Assembly (NCBI RefSeq): GCF_040183065.1
Contig: NC_091119.1
Coordinates: 108,700,263-108,764,262 of the forward strand
Direction: 5' to 3'
DNA length: 64,000 bases
Source: Periplaneta americana
Lineage: Eukaryota > Arthropoda > Insecta > Blattodea > Blattidae
Positions 46,457-57,753 of this stretch are shown here, in pieces. Numbering within the stretch: position 1 is the stretch's first letter; every line of letters begins with the position of its first letter. The position numbers and the translations under genes were made by a program. Under the pieces are notes generated by a model. That model was given only the letters and a program-made list of their open reading frames with translations, was not told where the DNA came from and did no database searches.

Positions 46457-48090
46457 AAGAAAATAAAAGAAGAGAAAAAAGGAAGAGAGAAAAAGTAAAA
46501 TGAGAAAAGTAAAATGAAAATGAAAAAAAAGATAACAGAAGGAAAAGTACAGAAAAAAAAGAAAGAAAAAAAAGAAAAGACAAAAGAAAAGGTAAAACGT
46601 AAACTTAAAAAAAGAAAGGAAAAGAAAACCAGGAAATATAAAAGACATAAAAAATAAAAGAAGATAAAAAAGAAAGAGCCAAAAAGTAAACTGAGGAAAG
46701 TAAAATAAAAATGAAAAAAGATAAAAGAAAGGAAAAGTACAGAAGAAAAAGAAAAGAAAAGACAATAGAAAAAGTAAAATACAAAGGGAAAAAGAAAAGA
46801 AAACCGTAAAATATAAAAGATATAAAAGAAAATAAAAGAAGAGAAAAAAGAAAGAGAGAAAAAGTAAAATGAGGAAAGTAAAATAAAAATAAAAAAGATA
46901 AAAGAAAAGAAAAGAAAGAAAAAAGAAAGACGAAAGAATGAAAAGGAAAAAGAAAACAAATTTAAAAAGGAAAAGGAAAAAGAAACGAAAAGGAAAGGGA
47001 AGGGGAAAGAAAAATCAAAATAAAAACTAGAAAAGGAAAAAGAAAAAAAAAAAGAAAACAGGATATGCAAAATTTAAAAAAGTTGAAGAAAAGGAAAAGT
47101 AAAATGAGAAAAGTGGAATATAAATGAAGAAAGATAAAAGAAAGGAAAAGTAGAGAAAAAAAGAATGAAAAGAAAAGACAAAAGAAAAAGTAAAATGTAA
47201 AAGGAAAAAAGAGAAAAGCATAAAAGAAAAAAGAAAGAAAAGAAAAGAACACAGGACATGCCAAATTAATAAAATGGAAGAAAAAGAAAAGTAAAATGAG
47301 AAAAGTACAATAAAAATGAAAAAAGATAAAAGGAAGGAAAAGTAAAGAAAAGAAGAAAGAAAAGAAAAGACAAAAGAAAAAGTAAAATGTAAAAGGAAAT
47401 AAGAAAGGAAAAGAAAAGCATAAAAGAAAAAAGAAAGAAAAGAAAAGAACACAGGACATTCAAAATTTAAAAAGTGGAAGAAAGAGAAAAGTAAAATGAG
47501 AAAAGTACGATAAAAATGAAAAAGATAAAAGAAAGAAAAAGTAAAGAAAAAGGAATGAAAAGACAAAAGAAAAAGTAAAATGTAAAAGGAAAAAAAGAAA
47601 GGAAAAGAAAAGCATAACAAAGAAAGAAAAGAAAAGAAAATAGGACATGCAAAGTTAAAAAGTGGAAGAAAAATAATAGCATAAAAGAAAAAAGAGAAAA
47701 GAAAAGAAAAGAAAAGAAAAAGAAAACTAAAAAAAAAGGAAAAGGAGAAAGAAACGAAAATAAATGGAAAGGAGAAAAAAAATAAAAATAAAAATTAGAA
47801 AGGAAAAAAGAAAGAAAAGAAAAGATAACAAGCTAAATGAAAAAAAGATCGAAAGAAAAAGAAAGGGAAAGAAAGTTAACCTGTAAAAGGAAAAAGAAAA
47901 AAGAAAAGTAGAAAAGAGAAACATAAGAAAAGAAGACAGTAAAAGTAGAAGAAAAAACAAAAGATAAATAAGAGGAAAAGGAGAATGAAAAAGGGAAAGA
48001 AAAAAGAAAGAAAAGTAAAGAGAATGTAAAATGAAACAAGTCGAAAAAGAAAGTAGAAATGAAAAGAAAATAAAAAAAGTTTACTGATAA
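46457..48090 (+). repeat. Polypurine region with higher-order tandem repeats
   Basis: Nearly pure A/G on the plus strand. Landmarks GGAYATG/GGACATT recur at 47061, 47254, 47454 and 47643, giving units of about 193, 200 and 189 bp; an upstream set marked AAACC.GRAAATAT recurs at 46626 and 46801 (175 bp). The repeated units explain the similar Phe-rich minus frames. Such mirror-like polypurine DNA can form triplex structures. Confidence 0.88.
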
Positions 48091-48094
48091 TACT

Positions 48095-48738
48095 TAAAAG
48101 AAAAAAAAAACTGAATAATGAAATGCACTGTCCACATGGAAGGGAGGTTGGGATGGGCAGGGCGGAACTCGACATGCAGCCACCTCCTCGTGGTGAGTTC
48201 TGGGTTGTTTCACTTCATAGAGAATGAATGAAACAAGCAAAGAGCTGCAGTATCAGTTATGTTAAAATTGATACACATATACAAATTAGTGCTAATACTA
48301 TCACCACTCCCGCATTACAACGGTTTTGCCTACATTTTAAGTAGCCCTTGGTCTTTAGAATTAAGTATCGTTCTGCCTGAACTGTTTTATTAATTCCCAT
48401 AAAATATAATCGGCATTTATCTAAGGAAACAAATTTTGCTAAGCTTCGTTATGTGAATAATAGGAAAAAATATGTTTATAGTCTATATGCTCAAAATCAT
48501 AATACATTTTTTCTTTTTAGGTTTCGTGAGAATTTATTTAATTTTTTATATTGGAAATGATATTGCTAGTTACAATTTATTTCTTGAACTACTATCGAAA
48601 GAAGTAAACAAATGTCCCTAATCACTTACTAGTGTACCGAAATAGGAGATAAACTTACATTGCTTGCATTGATATAAAAAAACATTACTTACAATGCAAA
48701 TAAAAAGATACAATAAACACGGTCATATTGTACTGTAT
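48095..48738 (+). repeat. Core of duplicated repeat (B)
   Basis: Counterpart of 26801-27320 and 27901-28290, including GGGAGGTTGGGATGGGCAGG. It lacks the LINE found at 27321-27900 in copy A. Confidence 0.75.
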
Positions 48739-48850
48739 TTATTTATTAACATTCCATGGTATTCATACATTGCTTCATAGCTAGTATATGGAACAAGTAA
48801 AAAAAAACTTAATACTGTTATAAAGTCTTAATTTATAGTCATAGTCTAGA

Positions 48851-48851
<1 letters not shown>

Positions 48852-48894
<43 letters not shown>
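48852..48894. repeat. (TA)n microsatellite
   Basis: About 21 AT units in the 3' region of the LINE. Confidence 0.95.
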
Positions 48895-48898
<4 letters not shown>

Positions 48899-49445
48899 GA
48901 GGTTTACAATATAGTCTACTAGTACAATACAGAGTTTTAGTATCAATTTCATGAAGCGTCGTTGAATGTCATGAATTCACCTACAGAATAGAAGGCATGA
49001 GAAATTAGGCACTTCTTTAATTTGGCCCTAAATAATCTTATGTTTTGAGTTTTATTTTTTATATCGATAGGGAGGCTATTAAAAACTTTTACTGTCATAT
49101 AACGCACTCCTTTTTGATAGCACGATAGACTTGCCGATGGAGTATGAAAGTCATTTTTTGACGTGTATTTGTGTTATGAACTGTTGAATTAGTTACAAAG
49201 TTTTCACGATTATATAAGAGGAAGATTATTAATAAAAAGATATACTGACAAGCCATGGGCATTATTTGTAATGTTTTAAAAAGTCCTACACGATTCCCTA
49301 GATTTGGCACCTGCTATTATTCTAAATACTCTTTTTTGTAGTAGGAATATACTGTTACTGTCTGTGGAATTTCCCCACAATATTATTCCAAAACTCATTA
49401 CCGAGTGGAAGTATGCAAAGTATATTGCTTTTAAGCTATTGATAT

Positions 49446-50282
49446 CAGTGGCGTAGCATGAAATTTTGAGCAGGGGAAGCTAACTCAAGTTGTCTTTCAT
49501 GCAATATGAGAAAACGTATTACAAAAATACAGTCTTAAAATAAATAGTAGTCAATTTCAAGTCAGCAATCGAAGATTGGTTGGAACATCTTAAGTAACAC
49601 CAATAAGGCATGACCTCAAATGATACGTATGATTTCACGGTTTACACATATTCTCTTAACAAATAGATACGTATACGTATAACATTAGCTCACTCCGTGT
49701 CATACTTAGAGAAATCACAATATTAGTATCATTACGTAAGTATGCCTCTGTCTTTTGATTGTGTCCTTCATTGACAGCAAGGGAGTCGGTCATTTGTTTT
49801 TTAAACCACACTTTTGTTCGTAAGTCAGTCTTGATAATACAATTGTCCAAAAAAAGTCAAGTAAATTAGTGTCAGGAACTGTTATTTAGCTCATTATTTA
49901 TTATATCAGCCACAATGCACACTAACACTTCAACTGAACACAATTGACGAAAAGGGATAACTCGGAAACTACTTATTTTAAATGTTAAAGCTAACTTCTT
50001 GCGAGTTTTGCCTCTAGGGTAGTTTAGTTAGAAAGGGATGGAAAATCTGCGGGGTGGATTACATAGAAGAAACCAGTCCGCTTGGAAGCTGATGTGCGCA
50101 GGCTTCTTGTTTACTGCTGCATCACAAATCATCCTGAGCTGCCGCATCACAATATTTAACGCGTAAATATAAATTCTATTAAAATTAGTAAATAATTTTC
50201 TCCATAAACTGCAGGTTTATTATGAAATTATTATTAACTGTGGAAGCTAAGCTTTTTAGCTTACATTGACGCTACGCCACTG
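49446..50282. mobile_element. hAT MITE inserted in LINE
   Basis: Inverted ends CAGTGGCGTAGC / GCTACGCCACTG and a perfect 8-bp duplication ATTGATAT (49438-49445, 50283-50290). At 837 bp it has no transposase. Removing it rejoins the LINE reading on both sides. Confidence 0.92.
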
Positions 50283-50643
50283 ATTGATATTTACTATCTT
50301 TTGCATAGATCTAATAGCAAAACATGCTGAATTTAGTTTGGGGGTAATTTCTTTAATATGATTTTTCCAATTTAACACATTATCGATTCTTAAGCCAAGA
50401 AATTTGGTTGTTGTTGTTTCTAATAGGGATCTATTGTTAATTATTGCGCTTGAAATTTGTGATGTTGAATTTGGACAGGATTTATACAGAATTGATAGTA
50501 ATGTCTGAACCAAAATGAAACTGGCAATAGATCATGAGAGATCTGAAAAATCGAAATGTCGTTTTCTAACATTCACCGTTTCAGAGGAAATCGTTATGTT
50601 TCTATGAAGCATTTGGCAACATAACGGCCACTGCAATATTACT

Positions 50644-50750
50644 CTAGCAAACGCGGTCTTCACTTTAGCAAATGCGGTCTTCACTCTAGCAAACGCGGTC
50701 TTCACTCTAGCAAACGCGGTCTTCACTCTAGCAAACGCGGTCTTCAGTCT
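50644..50750 (+). repeat. 21-bp minisatellite, five copies
   Basis: Unit CTCTAGCAAACGCGGTCTTCA, five nearly identical copies; the second has two substitutions (TTTAGCAAATG). At the equivalent site copy A (near 28450) has one diverged unit (CTTTAGTAAGCTTGGCCTGCA), so the array arose in copy B. Confidence 0.92.
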
Positions 50751-51104
50751 TTACCTTCCCCTCCTTCCCTCCTGTATTCTTTGTTTAGTTGGTGACATGC
50801 AACAATGAGTTGCGTTGCAAGATTTATTTTAATGATTTTCGCAATTATTCAATTTGAATTCTTGGCTAAACTGTTTAATTTGCAAAAAAAGAAAAAAGAA
50901 AGGTGCAAGACATCAACTGTTCAAACTATTTTTTATCTACCGTATCTGCTTTTAGATATAGCAATCAGGCATTTCTCTCAGGCCATTACCGCAATAGAGC
51001 GCTGCAAACATTGGGCAAAGACTATATTTTTCCTGTTTAATGGTGCTCGATTGAGGCTTATGTTGGGGTTTCGTAATATTCAAATAAATTTAAGGGATGT
51101 GTGA

Positions 51105-51210
51105 TATAATGGTAGAGACTGGATTAATCTTGCTCAGGACAGGGATTGATGGCAGGCTTATGTGAGGGCGGCAATGAATCTCCGGGTTCTTTAAAAGCTG
51201 TAAGCAAGTA
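51105..51210 (+). pseudogene. LINE ORF2 C-terminal/3' end fragment
   Basis: Reads DWINLAQDRD, stop, WQAYVRAAMNLRVL, stop, then GTAAGCAAGTAA. Homologous in opposite orientation to 33005-33118. Only about 100 bp long. Confidence 0.7.
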
Positions 51211-51409
51211 ACGGTGCTTGATAAAAAAAAATATGCAATGAAAGTTTTGTTATATTTTACATGTAGAATCACGTCTTAAATTTTAGTGCATCGGTCCCTT
51301 TCTGCTGTATTCATCATATCAGAAAGCGTAATCTTTGATAAGCTACTGGTTGATAACACAAAAAAGATTGAAAAAAAACCGTATGAAATCAAATAAAATC
51401 GTGCAATGA

Positions 51410-52375
51410 ATGCGTTTCGTTCACTCTTGTATGCATTGCTTGAATGCTTAAAGTTGAAAGAAAAGTTGAACTGTGTAGATGCACCTTAAGAATGCGCCAC
51501 ATTGCATGTTTAAATCGAAGACGTTGTAGTTATATATCTAGACACACAATTGGCGCTGATGTCGTGTACAAATATGAAACATGGATAAATATATATGAAG
51601 CTTCCAATTCCAAAACTGTCTACATCCATTCTTAACAATTTTCAGGAAACGCCAAAAACTGATAACTTTTTTCCTAATTGTTTGCAGTGTTCGTCATATT
51701 TGAAGCTTATTTATGGAAGGAAAGAGGGAATTTAGGCACAACATTCATTAGAAAATTGCTAGAGACATTTAGGTAGATGACGAAACCGCCATTACCTCAA
51801 TTAAAAAAAAATTGATTTAGACAGTTTTGGAATTGGACGCTTCATATATATATATGTATCCATGTTTGAAACCTCTCGCGCAGGTTCGCGCGACGCCATG
51901 TTAGGGGAGCACAAATGATTGTTTCTATGATGCATTCGGAGTTTAGAAAGTACCATTGGAGGTGTTTTCTTAGCGGACATCCCCTTACTCTAATATAACT
52001 AAACTTATTTACGTACTGTATTTCCTAACGTATAATAAGTAAATCTAAATACTGTAACTTAGCATTGTTTTAAATATAAACGTTTTATATTGCTCGTAAA
52101 TAGACTTATTAATTTATTTCTGTTTCTAATGACCAAATAGGCCTACATGGAATATTTTTACTTTTGTTATTTTATATATGTTAGAAAATACGTAAATCAT
52201 TTATTTAAATTATATTACAAAGAGGGTGATGTCCGCTAAAAATGTCTATAAGCCTATACCCAATGGTATTTTCCAAACATCTAACGCACTATATTAATAA
52301 TCCTGAGTGTTTTGAGAATCAGAGGCGAAATGACTGTTTATAAAACTTTCAACTGCAGACATTCATTACAGTTCC
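51410..52375. other. Spacer beyond copy B, contains one MITE
   Basis: AT-rich. Apart from the palindromic element at 51577-51867, nothing recognised. The 63-codon frame at 51444-51635 overlaps the MITE arm and is not convincing. Confidence 0.4.
51577..51867. mobile_element. Short palindromic MITE
   Basis: Inverted arms of about 45 bp starting AAACATGGATA and containing TCCAATTCCAAAACTGTCT at 51577-51621 and 51819-51867. The 291-bp element has no coding content. Confidence 0.75.
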
Positions 52376-53330
52376 CTCTTTCTTGCATCATTCTCAATGA
52401 CAGAAGATTGTGAAAATGTGATTGTATACATTGCTGACTTTATTTTAATGTACCGAAGTACATATGATATTTCCATGCAGATATTCTGCGTCATCATACG
52501 ATGAAAGAGTAATGGAACGGAGAAAAATTCTCTGCGGCGCCGGGATTTGAACCCGGGTTTTCAGCTCTACGTGCTGATGCTTTATCCACTAAGCCACACC
52601 GGATATGTACTTCGGTACATTAAAATAATATATATGATATGAGTAAATCACTTCGTGATTTAAGACGGCGCTTATTCCGTCGGATCCCGGCCAACTAGTC
52701 ACTCATAACGAGTGCACCTCAGCACATGTGTGGACTTCGGTCCTACCGTTCATAGACATCTATGACGTAGTGCAGAGGGCGGCCACTAGAGGGAACCCAA
52801 GAGTTAGAGCTTAATCTGAGACGATTCCGTCCGACGCCGGGGTTGTATCCGGTGTGGCTTAGTGGATAAAGCATCAGCACGTAGAGCTGAAAACCCGGGT
52901 TCAAATCCCGGCGCCAGAGAGAATTTTTCTCCGTTCCATTACTCTTTCATCGTATATTGCTGACTTTGTTGTTAAATCATTAAGAAAATATGATGTAATA
53001 AATCTAAAGACTCAATTTATGGTACGTACCAGTAGTAAACAAAATATTTTTATTTTTTTTTTTTTACGAAAGAATAATGGGAATCTTGTCGTACCGTCAT
53101 CTGAGATAATAGAAATATACCGCTTAAGTGAAAGAGCAATTATACAGATGTTGATAGAGAACAATGGCATGTTACCACCCAAGGGTATCTCTTACATCGT
53201 GTGAAAAACAATGTGATCTAACAGTAGAACACTTGTACAATCTTTCTACAACTACAGGATCATATTTTAGAAAATGGATCCCAGATTCCCCCGATAATCA
53301 CATTTTAAACTCGTTAGACTGATCATAGAA
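52376..53330 (+). pseudogene. P-element/THAP9-like transposase remnant
   Basis: Left of the foldback insertion: LASFSMTEDCENVIVYIADF (about 52384-52441). Right of it: YIADFVVKSLRKYDVINLKT (52955 on), then a Phe-rich shift, NNGNLVVPSSEIIEIYRLSE (about 53065-53130), and LTSCEKQCDLTVEHLYNLS and DNHILNSLD further on. The pattern (YIAG..V.K, then GGL..PS..I..I...SE) is the C-terminal part of P/THAP9-like transposases. Stops at several points. The family call is from memory of the pattern. Confidence 0.55.
52442..52955. mobile_element. tRNA-like foldback element, family F
   Basis: ATTGCTGACTTT (12 bp) flanks it (52430-52441, 52956-52967) and it splits the P/THAP9-like reading, proving insertion. 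The left part is minus: tRNA-like region 52603-52541 followed outward by GAGAATTTTTCTCC and ATGTACTTCGGTACATT. The right part is plus: ATGTACTTCGGTACATT (52606), hairpins, leader GTCGGATCCCGGCC (52679), tRNA-like 52846-52916, and GAGAATTTTTCTCC, ending at CATCGTAT. Each part is thus a circular permutation of one ~480-bp unit, and the two are inverted. The B box GGGTTCAAATCCC is intact in both. Confidence 0.82.
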
Positions 53331-53367
53331 CAAGAGGACTATTCATCTTGCCATAGAAGTACATACA

Positions 53368-53583
53368 AGGCGTAGCTCAGTCGACTAAGGCCTGCCGATC
53401 TGGAGTTGCGCATTACCTGGTTGGGGTTTTTCCCGATATCCCCAACTGTAAGACGAATGTCAGATAATCTATGGCGAATCCTTGGCCTCGTCTCGCCAAA
53501 TACCATCTCTCTATCATCAATACCATCGATGCTCAATAATCTAGTAGTTGATACAGCGTTGTTAAATAACTGAATAAATGAAA
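53368..53583 (+). repeat. SINE family T, head partly deleted
   Basis: AGGCGTAGCTCAGTCGACTAAG, then CCTGGTTGGGGTTTTTCCCG, CTCGTCTCGCCAAATACC and GTTGATACAGCGTTGTTAAA. The B-box part is missing between GTTGCGC and ATTACC. Confidence 0.85.
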
Positions 53584-54337
53584 GTGTTGCATAAAGAGCA
53601 GATGTTACCATAAAGCTTAAAGTTACTGGTACCCTACAACACGACTTTACATAAAAAAACGAAAAATCGAAGAAGAATTGGGAGGAAAATTTAAAAGGTA
53701 CGCAAAACGCGTCCTTGCAAGGGGTTGGGGGCTGTACAAAACTAAATATGTGAGCTCCAAGCCTGTTGGCCACTAGTCTCACTCGGGTTACGCTGCTCCT
53801 CTGAAGGAGCTCTAGAAAATTTTGAAGGGGAAGCCGAAATTGGACGTAACCTCTTAGGTACCACGAGGGGGGCTGAGATTGATCAAGTGATCACGGAACG
53901 GGGCGAGGAGGAGTTGGCTGGTGTTTGCCGTTAGGATGGCAAGACGCCGTCATCTGTTGTTCGATGACAAAGCATGTGAAGTCCGTCGGAAAAAGCGCCG
54001 TGAAATCTAATCTGCAATTTGAGAGGTCCCTGTCCTTTCAATTTGCGACTTATTGAGTGACCTCGTATATTTAATAGACTACTTACATTATCTGAACTAG
54101 GGCATACATCGTTTATAATAAGGGTGGAATATATATGGGGAAGGGCACATAGGTCCGTGGCCCATTTCTTATAGGGCTCATCCCGACATTTGTCTTACGC
54201 CTGAGGAAAACCACGGAATACCTTAGGCAGGATGAGTTGTCTCATATAAGAGACTAGCCAATTTGGCTATTATGTAGGAGGTGATTGTTGTCATAAGCCT
54301 TTACATAAAAAATTGTAAGACAACATTTAAAGAAGTC

Positions 54338-54339
<2 letters not shown>
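53584..54339. other. Unclassified, partly GC-rich stretch
   Basis: 53830-54290 is less AT-rich and includes GAGGAAAACCACGGAATACC and TAGCCAATTTGGCTA (palindromic core). It has the feel of a dispersed repeat, but no second copy is in the window. A GAGCTCC-type inverted repeat lies at 53795-53815. Confidence 0.35.

Positions 54340-54398
<59 letters not shown>
54340..54398. repeat. (TAA)n microsatellite
   Basis: About 19 units. Confidence 0.95.
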
Positions 54399-54400
<2 letters not shown>

Positions 54401-54576
54401 AATAAAAATGAATCAATAGGTAAGATGTGCTTTACACTATATCTGAGTTCTATTATATAACTAATTCATGCATGTGACGTTTATTTCATACTACAGCTGT
54501 GATAATAAACTAATGCATGGTAGGCCTAGTTATATTTCAAACTAGAAATTGTAAAATTGACAATTAATATGTAATG

Positions 54577-54579
<3 letters not shown>

Positions 54580-54634
<55 letters not shown>
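54580..54634. repeat. (TTA)n microsatellite
   Basis: About 18 units, opposite in strand sense to the tract at 54340. The two lie 180 bp apart and could pair as an inverted repeat. Confidence 0.95.
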
Positions 54635-54639
54635 CAGTT

Positions 54640-54868
54640 ATCACTATCATCATTGCTATCTCTATTTTTCTTTATTTTTCTTCTTATATTATCTCTATGA
54701 GAGCTGTATAGTGTTCATTTGACCCTGTTGACCCTCTATAGGACTTTAATTTTATTTGTATTATTTTAATCAGTGTTTGTATTTCTTTCTTGTATTTATA
54801 TGTGCTATCTGGTAGGATGGAAGAGAAGGCTTTATGGCTTTAATCCTGTCAGATTAAATAAATAAATA
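54640..54868 (+). mobile_element. LINE 3' UTR and tail
   Basis: The stretch TATCTGGTAGGATGGAAGAG, AAGGCTTTATGGCTTTAATC and CAGATTAAATAAATAAAT resembles the 3' end of insect LINEs that finish in (TAAA)n. No ORF remains. Assignment is by pattern memory. Confidence 0.5.
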
Positions 54869-57348
54869 TTAGGTAGGTGTTTTGTATTTTACTAGTGTAT
54901 ATTATATGATATGAAGCAGATAAATAATAATTCTGCCATATGAAAGCAAACATGTGTTTACAATATAGGCCCAATGTAATGCCTTACACAGCTGGCAGTG
55001 TTTTGTTAATAATAGTTAATACTAATAATTTTCTTTTCATCTGAACTATAACTACAATATGCATTTGTATTTCTGTTCGCTCTATATGTTGTCAAATAAC
55101 TATACAACGTCTTTGGTTACGGTATCAAATCGTTCCAGTCTTCTTTCGTTTCAAGTCAAACTAAGGGTAGCTAAGCTTGATTATGTCCATAACGTGGTCG
55201 CTTTAAATGCTAATAGGATTTTTTTCATTTATCCATTCAGATATTTTTATAAGATACATCAAACATATATATTAAACATTCAACATTGCATAGTACAGCC
55301 ACAGTCTAATATGTCTATCGTATCTATTAGACTGTGGTACAGCTGTCTGCTAGCCGGTGCTTCTCCCAAAACATGGCATCGGATGCAAGCTTCAATTTGT
55401 CTCTACCAACGAGTTAGGTCCCTACCAAAGACGTTATATGCCCTACCAGAGCCTTCTTTAGTTACAAGCCGGGGCCATACGTCGGCAACACTGTAATTAA
55501 CTGTCACCCGGAGGCTGACCGTACAGTACACGTGTTTGTGCTAATGCCGATTTCCAATGTAAATTAATGTTACAATATAAGTGTGTGTCGATGGAATTAT
55601 GTTTGCGGTCGTACCAAACGTTAATTGTTGATGTATTATAAACTAAATGCGTGTTGGTGACAAAAAAAACAAGACAATAAATGAAAATAAAATGGTTGCA
55701 GTCTTTGGGAATTTTTACGGTTATGGATGACAAAGTAATTGACTATTCTATTAAATGTTGTATAACCACATTTTTATATTCTTATTTGTGATTTGTGTGT
55801 ATCAGAATTCTAGTCAAATTGTTGGGTCTCGCCTGCTATATCAATAAAGTTACGCCGTTGGTTTTCAAAGTCATTGTAAACAGCTGTTTTGTGATCCCAT
55901 AAATGTTGCAGTTTTGTTGAAGATTCGGAATGCCTGCTATCTATAATTTGTACATGCATATAATCACTTTGTTGGTTTGGTCAATGTTACTTATGTCCCG
56001 CCCACTATAGAGACATAGGCCAATTTTACACAAATTTAATATAACTTGTTGCTTCTTTGACAGGTTAAGTTTGGTTAGTTTAGGTTTTTGTTATAGCCTA
56101 CCTTGCATATACGATTATAGCGCAACATTGGCAGTGATAAAAGTGAAATATTCGTTCAGTGGGCGTTGGATACTCTACATTCACCCACTTGGTATTTACA
56201 GGATTTAAAGTCCACTGAGTTTGCGCTAATTGATACATACATGTACTTAATAGATAATGTTGCGTTTTGTTACGTATTATTTTGAAGGGATGTGTTTTCA
56301 TTTTTTCATAGATTGTTTTACTTGGCTTAATTGTATTTACATCCTCATACTTTTATTATAATAGGAATGTCAATAGTTTCTTCTGTTTACATTTTATTTT
56401 AGGCCTATTTGCATAATTCACATTCTTAGCTTGATTTCTGTAGTTATATTTATTTAAAATTGTATTTTAAAAAGTTTATAACAAATAATTTAGGATAACA
56501 GTATTGTTATGGTGACTGGCCAGGTTCAAACTAAAACTGGCTTCCTGGACATCTGAAATATTTATAGAAAAGCACGACATAATCACATGAAATTAAAATG
56601 CATATGATATCCTACACCTTTCATGTCAGAGGTGAAACAACATTAAGCGGCAAAACATTGTCAATTTACTAGCCACATAATGGTTAATTGATTGGAATAG
56701 GGTATTGCGAAAGTACGTCATTATTTTATTTATTTTTGGTACAAGTAACATTTCTTTAAGTATTTATTTATTTTCCCTTGTACCATCAATAAAAAAACAA
56801 GTATGTTTTTATTTTATTTTTTTAATTATAAGTGTAGTTGCTACGACACATAGGCACACAGCACTTTCAAGGCATCTGAAATATTTGTAGAAAAACACGA
56901 TAGATAATCGCAGAAGATAATATTAAAATATATCCTAAACCTTTCACAGATGAAACACCATTAAGTCGCAAAACATTGTCAATCTGCTAGCCACAAATTT
57001 GTTAACTGAATGGAACTTAAGAATACCGCGTAGGAACTTACGTCTTTATTGCATTATTGATTTTATTATTTTCGGTGCAAGGAATATCTTTTTTATTTAT
57101 TTATTTACCTTCGTACTATCAATAAAAACATGTTTTTTTTTTGTAATTATTTTAAGTGGCAGCCTTTGTATGTAAGTAGCCTACTTACGCCGTATTCTGA
57201 AGTATAGCTAATTGATTGCAATAAAACACTATTTTCGGACCCGTAATAATTTACATCACTACTCTGAATCTTGATCTTACCTTTGTGCATGAAGTAATAT
57301 TGAAAAAATACGCGTTACGTATAACGAAAGCAATGAGCAAACACAATA
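54869..57348. other. Long spacer, no gene recognised
   Basis: About 2.5 kb. A 145-codon plus frame at 55059-55496 has no recognised domain; its end (PEPSLVTSRG) is shared with a minus frame at 57349-57588 because of a 29-bp inverted repeat. The rest is AT-rich. Confidence 0.4.
55446..55474. repeat. 29-bp perfect inverted repeat (partner 57398-57426)
   Basis: CCAGAGCCTTCTTTAGTTAC plus AAGCCGGGG is identical in inverse orientation at 57398-57426, about 1.95 kb apart. Similarity fades outward, apart from a GGCAAC motif about 15-20 bp away. Confidence 0.85.
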
Positions 57349-57753
57349 TCACTCTAAAATCTCCCGCCTCCACTCTGCGTTGCCAAACCTATCCATGCCC
57401 CGGCTTGTAACTAAAGAAGGCTCTGGCCCTACCCTAAACTTCTGCGCAGCCTCGACTGTAGGGGCTTGGTTTAAATTAACACGTGATTGTCGTAATTCCC
57501 AATCTCGAATACCTAGATAAGCAAAGACTACCACCGGCAGAGAGATATGTGCTTTCGATAAATTCGATGCCCGATTGTGGCGTGGCATAGCGGTCTACGT
57601 AGCAACTAATTACCGGAGTAGCCATTTTGACATTTTTCGTCAAATGTTGGTTTTGTTATTCTTAAATTTAGACCGTGTACAATAAATGATCTAAACATTT
57701 AACGTTCATACAATTACTAAAACAAGAAAAGCTGTTTCTAACGATCACTATAA
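57349..57753 (+). promoter_or_regulatory. Putative promoter region of SANT-like gene
   Basis: The 400 bp upstream of the start codon are locally less AT-rich with several CpG, unlike the surroundings, and contain GTAGCCATTTTGAC (57618-57631; reverse complement CAAAATGGCTAC, a YY1-type motif). A minus frame (57349-57588) overlaps it; divergent transcription is possible but unsupported. Confidence 0.4.

Larger units (their letters stand above)
48739..50484 (-). mobile_element. Jockey/CR1-like LINE 3' part, minus strand
   Basis: Minus-strand coding blocks: TTTKFLGLRIDNVLNWKNHI, then KLNSACFAIRSMQKIVNINQ (50410-50290), later NRVGLFKTLQIMPMACQYIF and NRENFVTNSTVHNTNTRQ (49300-49180), and ECVI-type sequence to FMTFNDAS-like residues near 48960. 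This is the post-RT end of a Jockey/CR1-type ORF2. A (TA)n tract lies in the 3' region. It is absent from copy A and interrupted by the hAT at 49446-50282. Confidence 0.8.

Noticed and set aside
50641..50750. CRISPR-like array
   Set aside because: Units are directly abutting with no unique spacers; it is a minisatellite in a eukaryotic sequence.
53339..53782. 147-codon minus frame as a gene
   Set aside because: Its C-terminal half is antisense to a SINE; the rest shows no domain.
55059..55496. 145-codon plus frame as a gene
   Set aside because: No domain, no flanking splice or promoter evidence, and its shared C-terminal string comes from a 29-bp DNA repeat.
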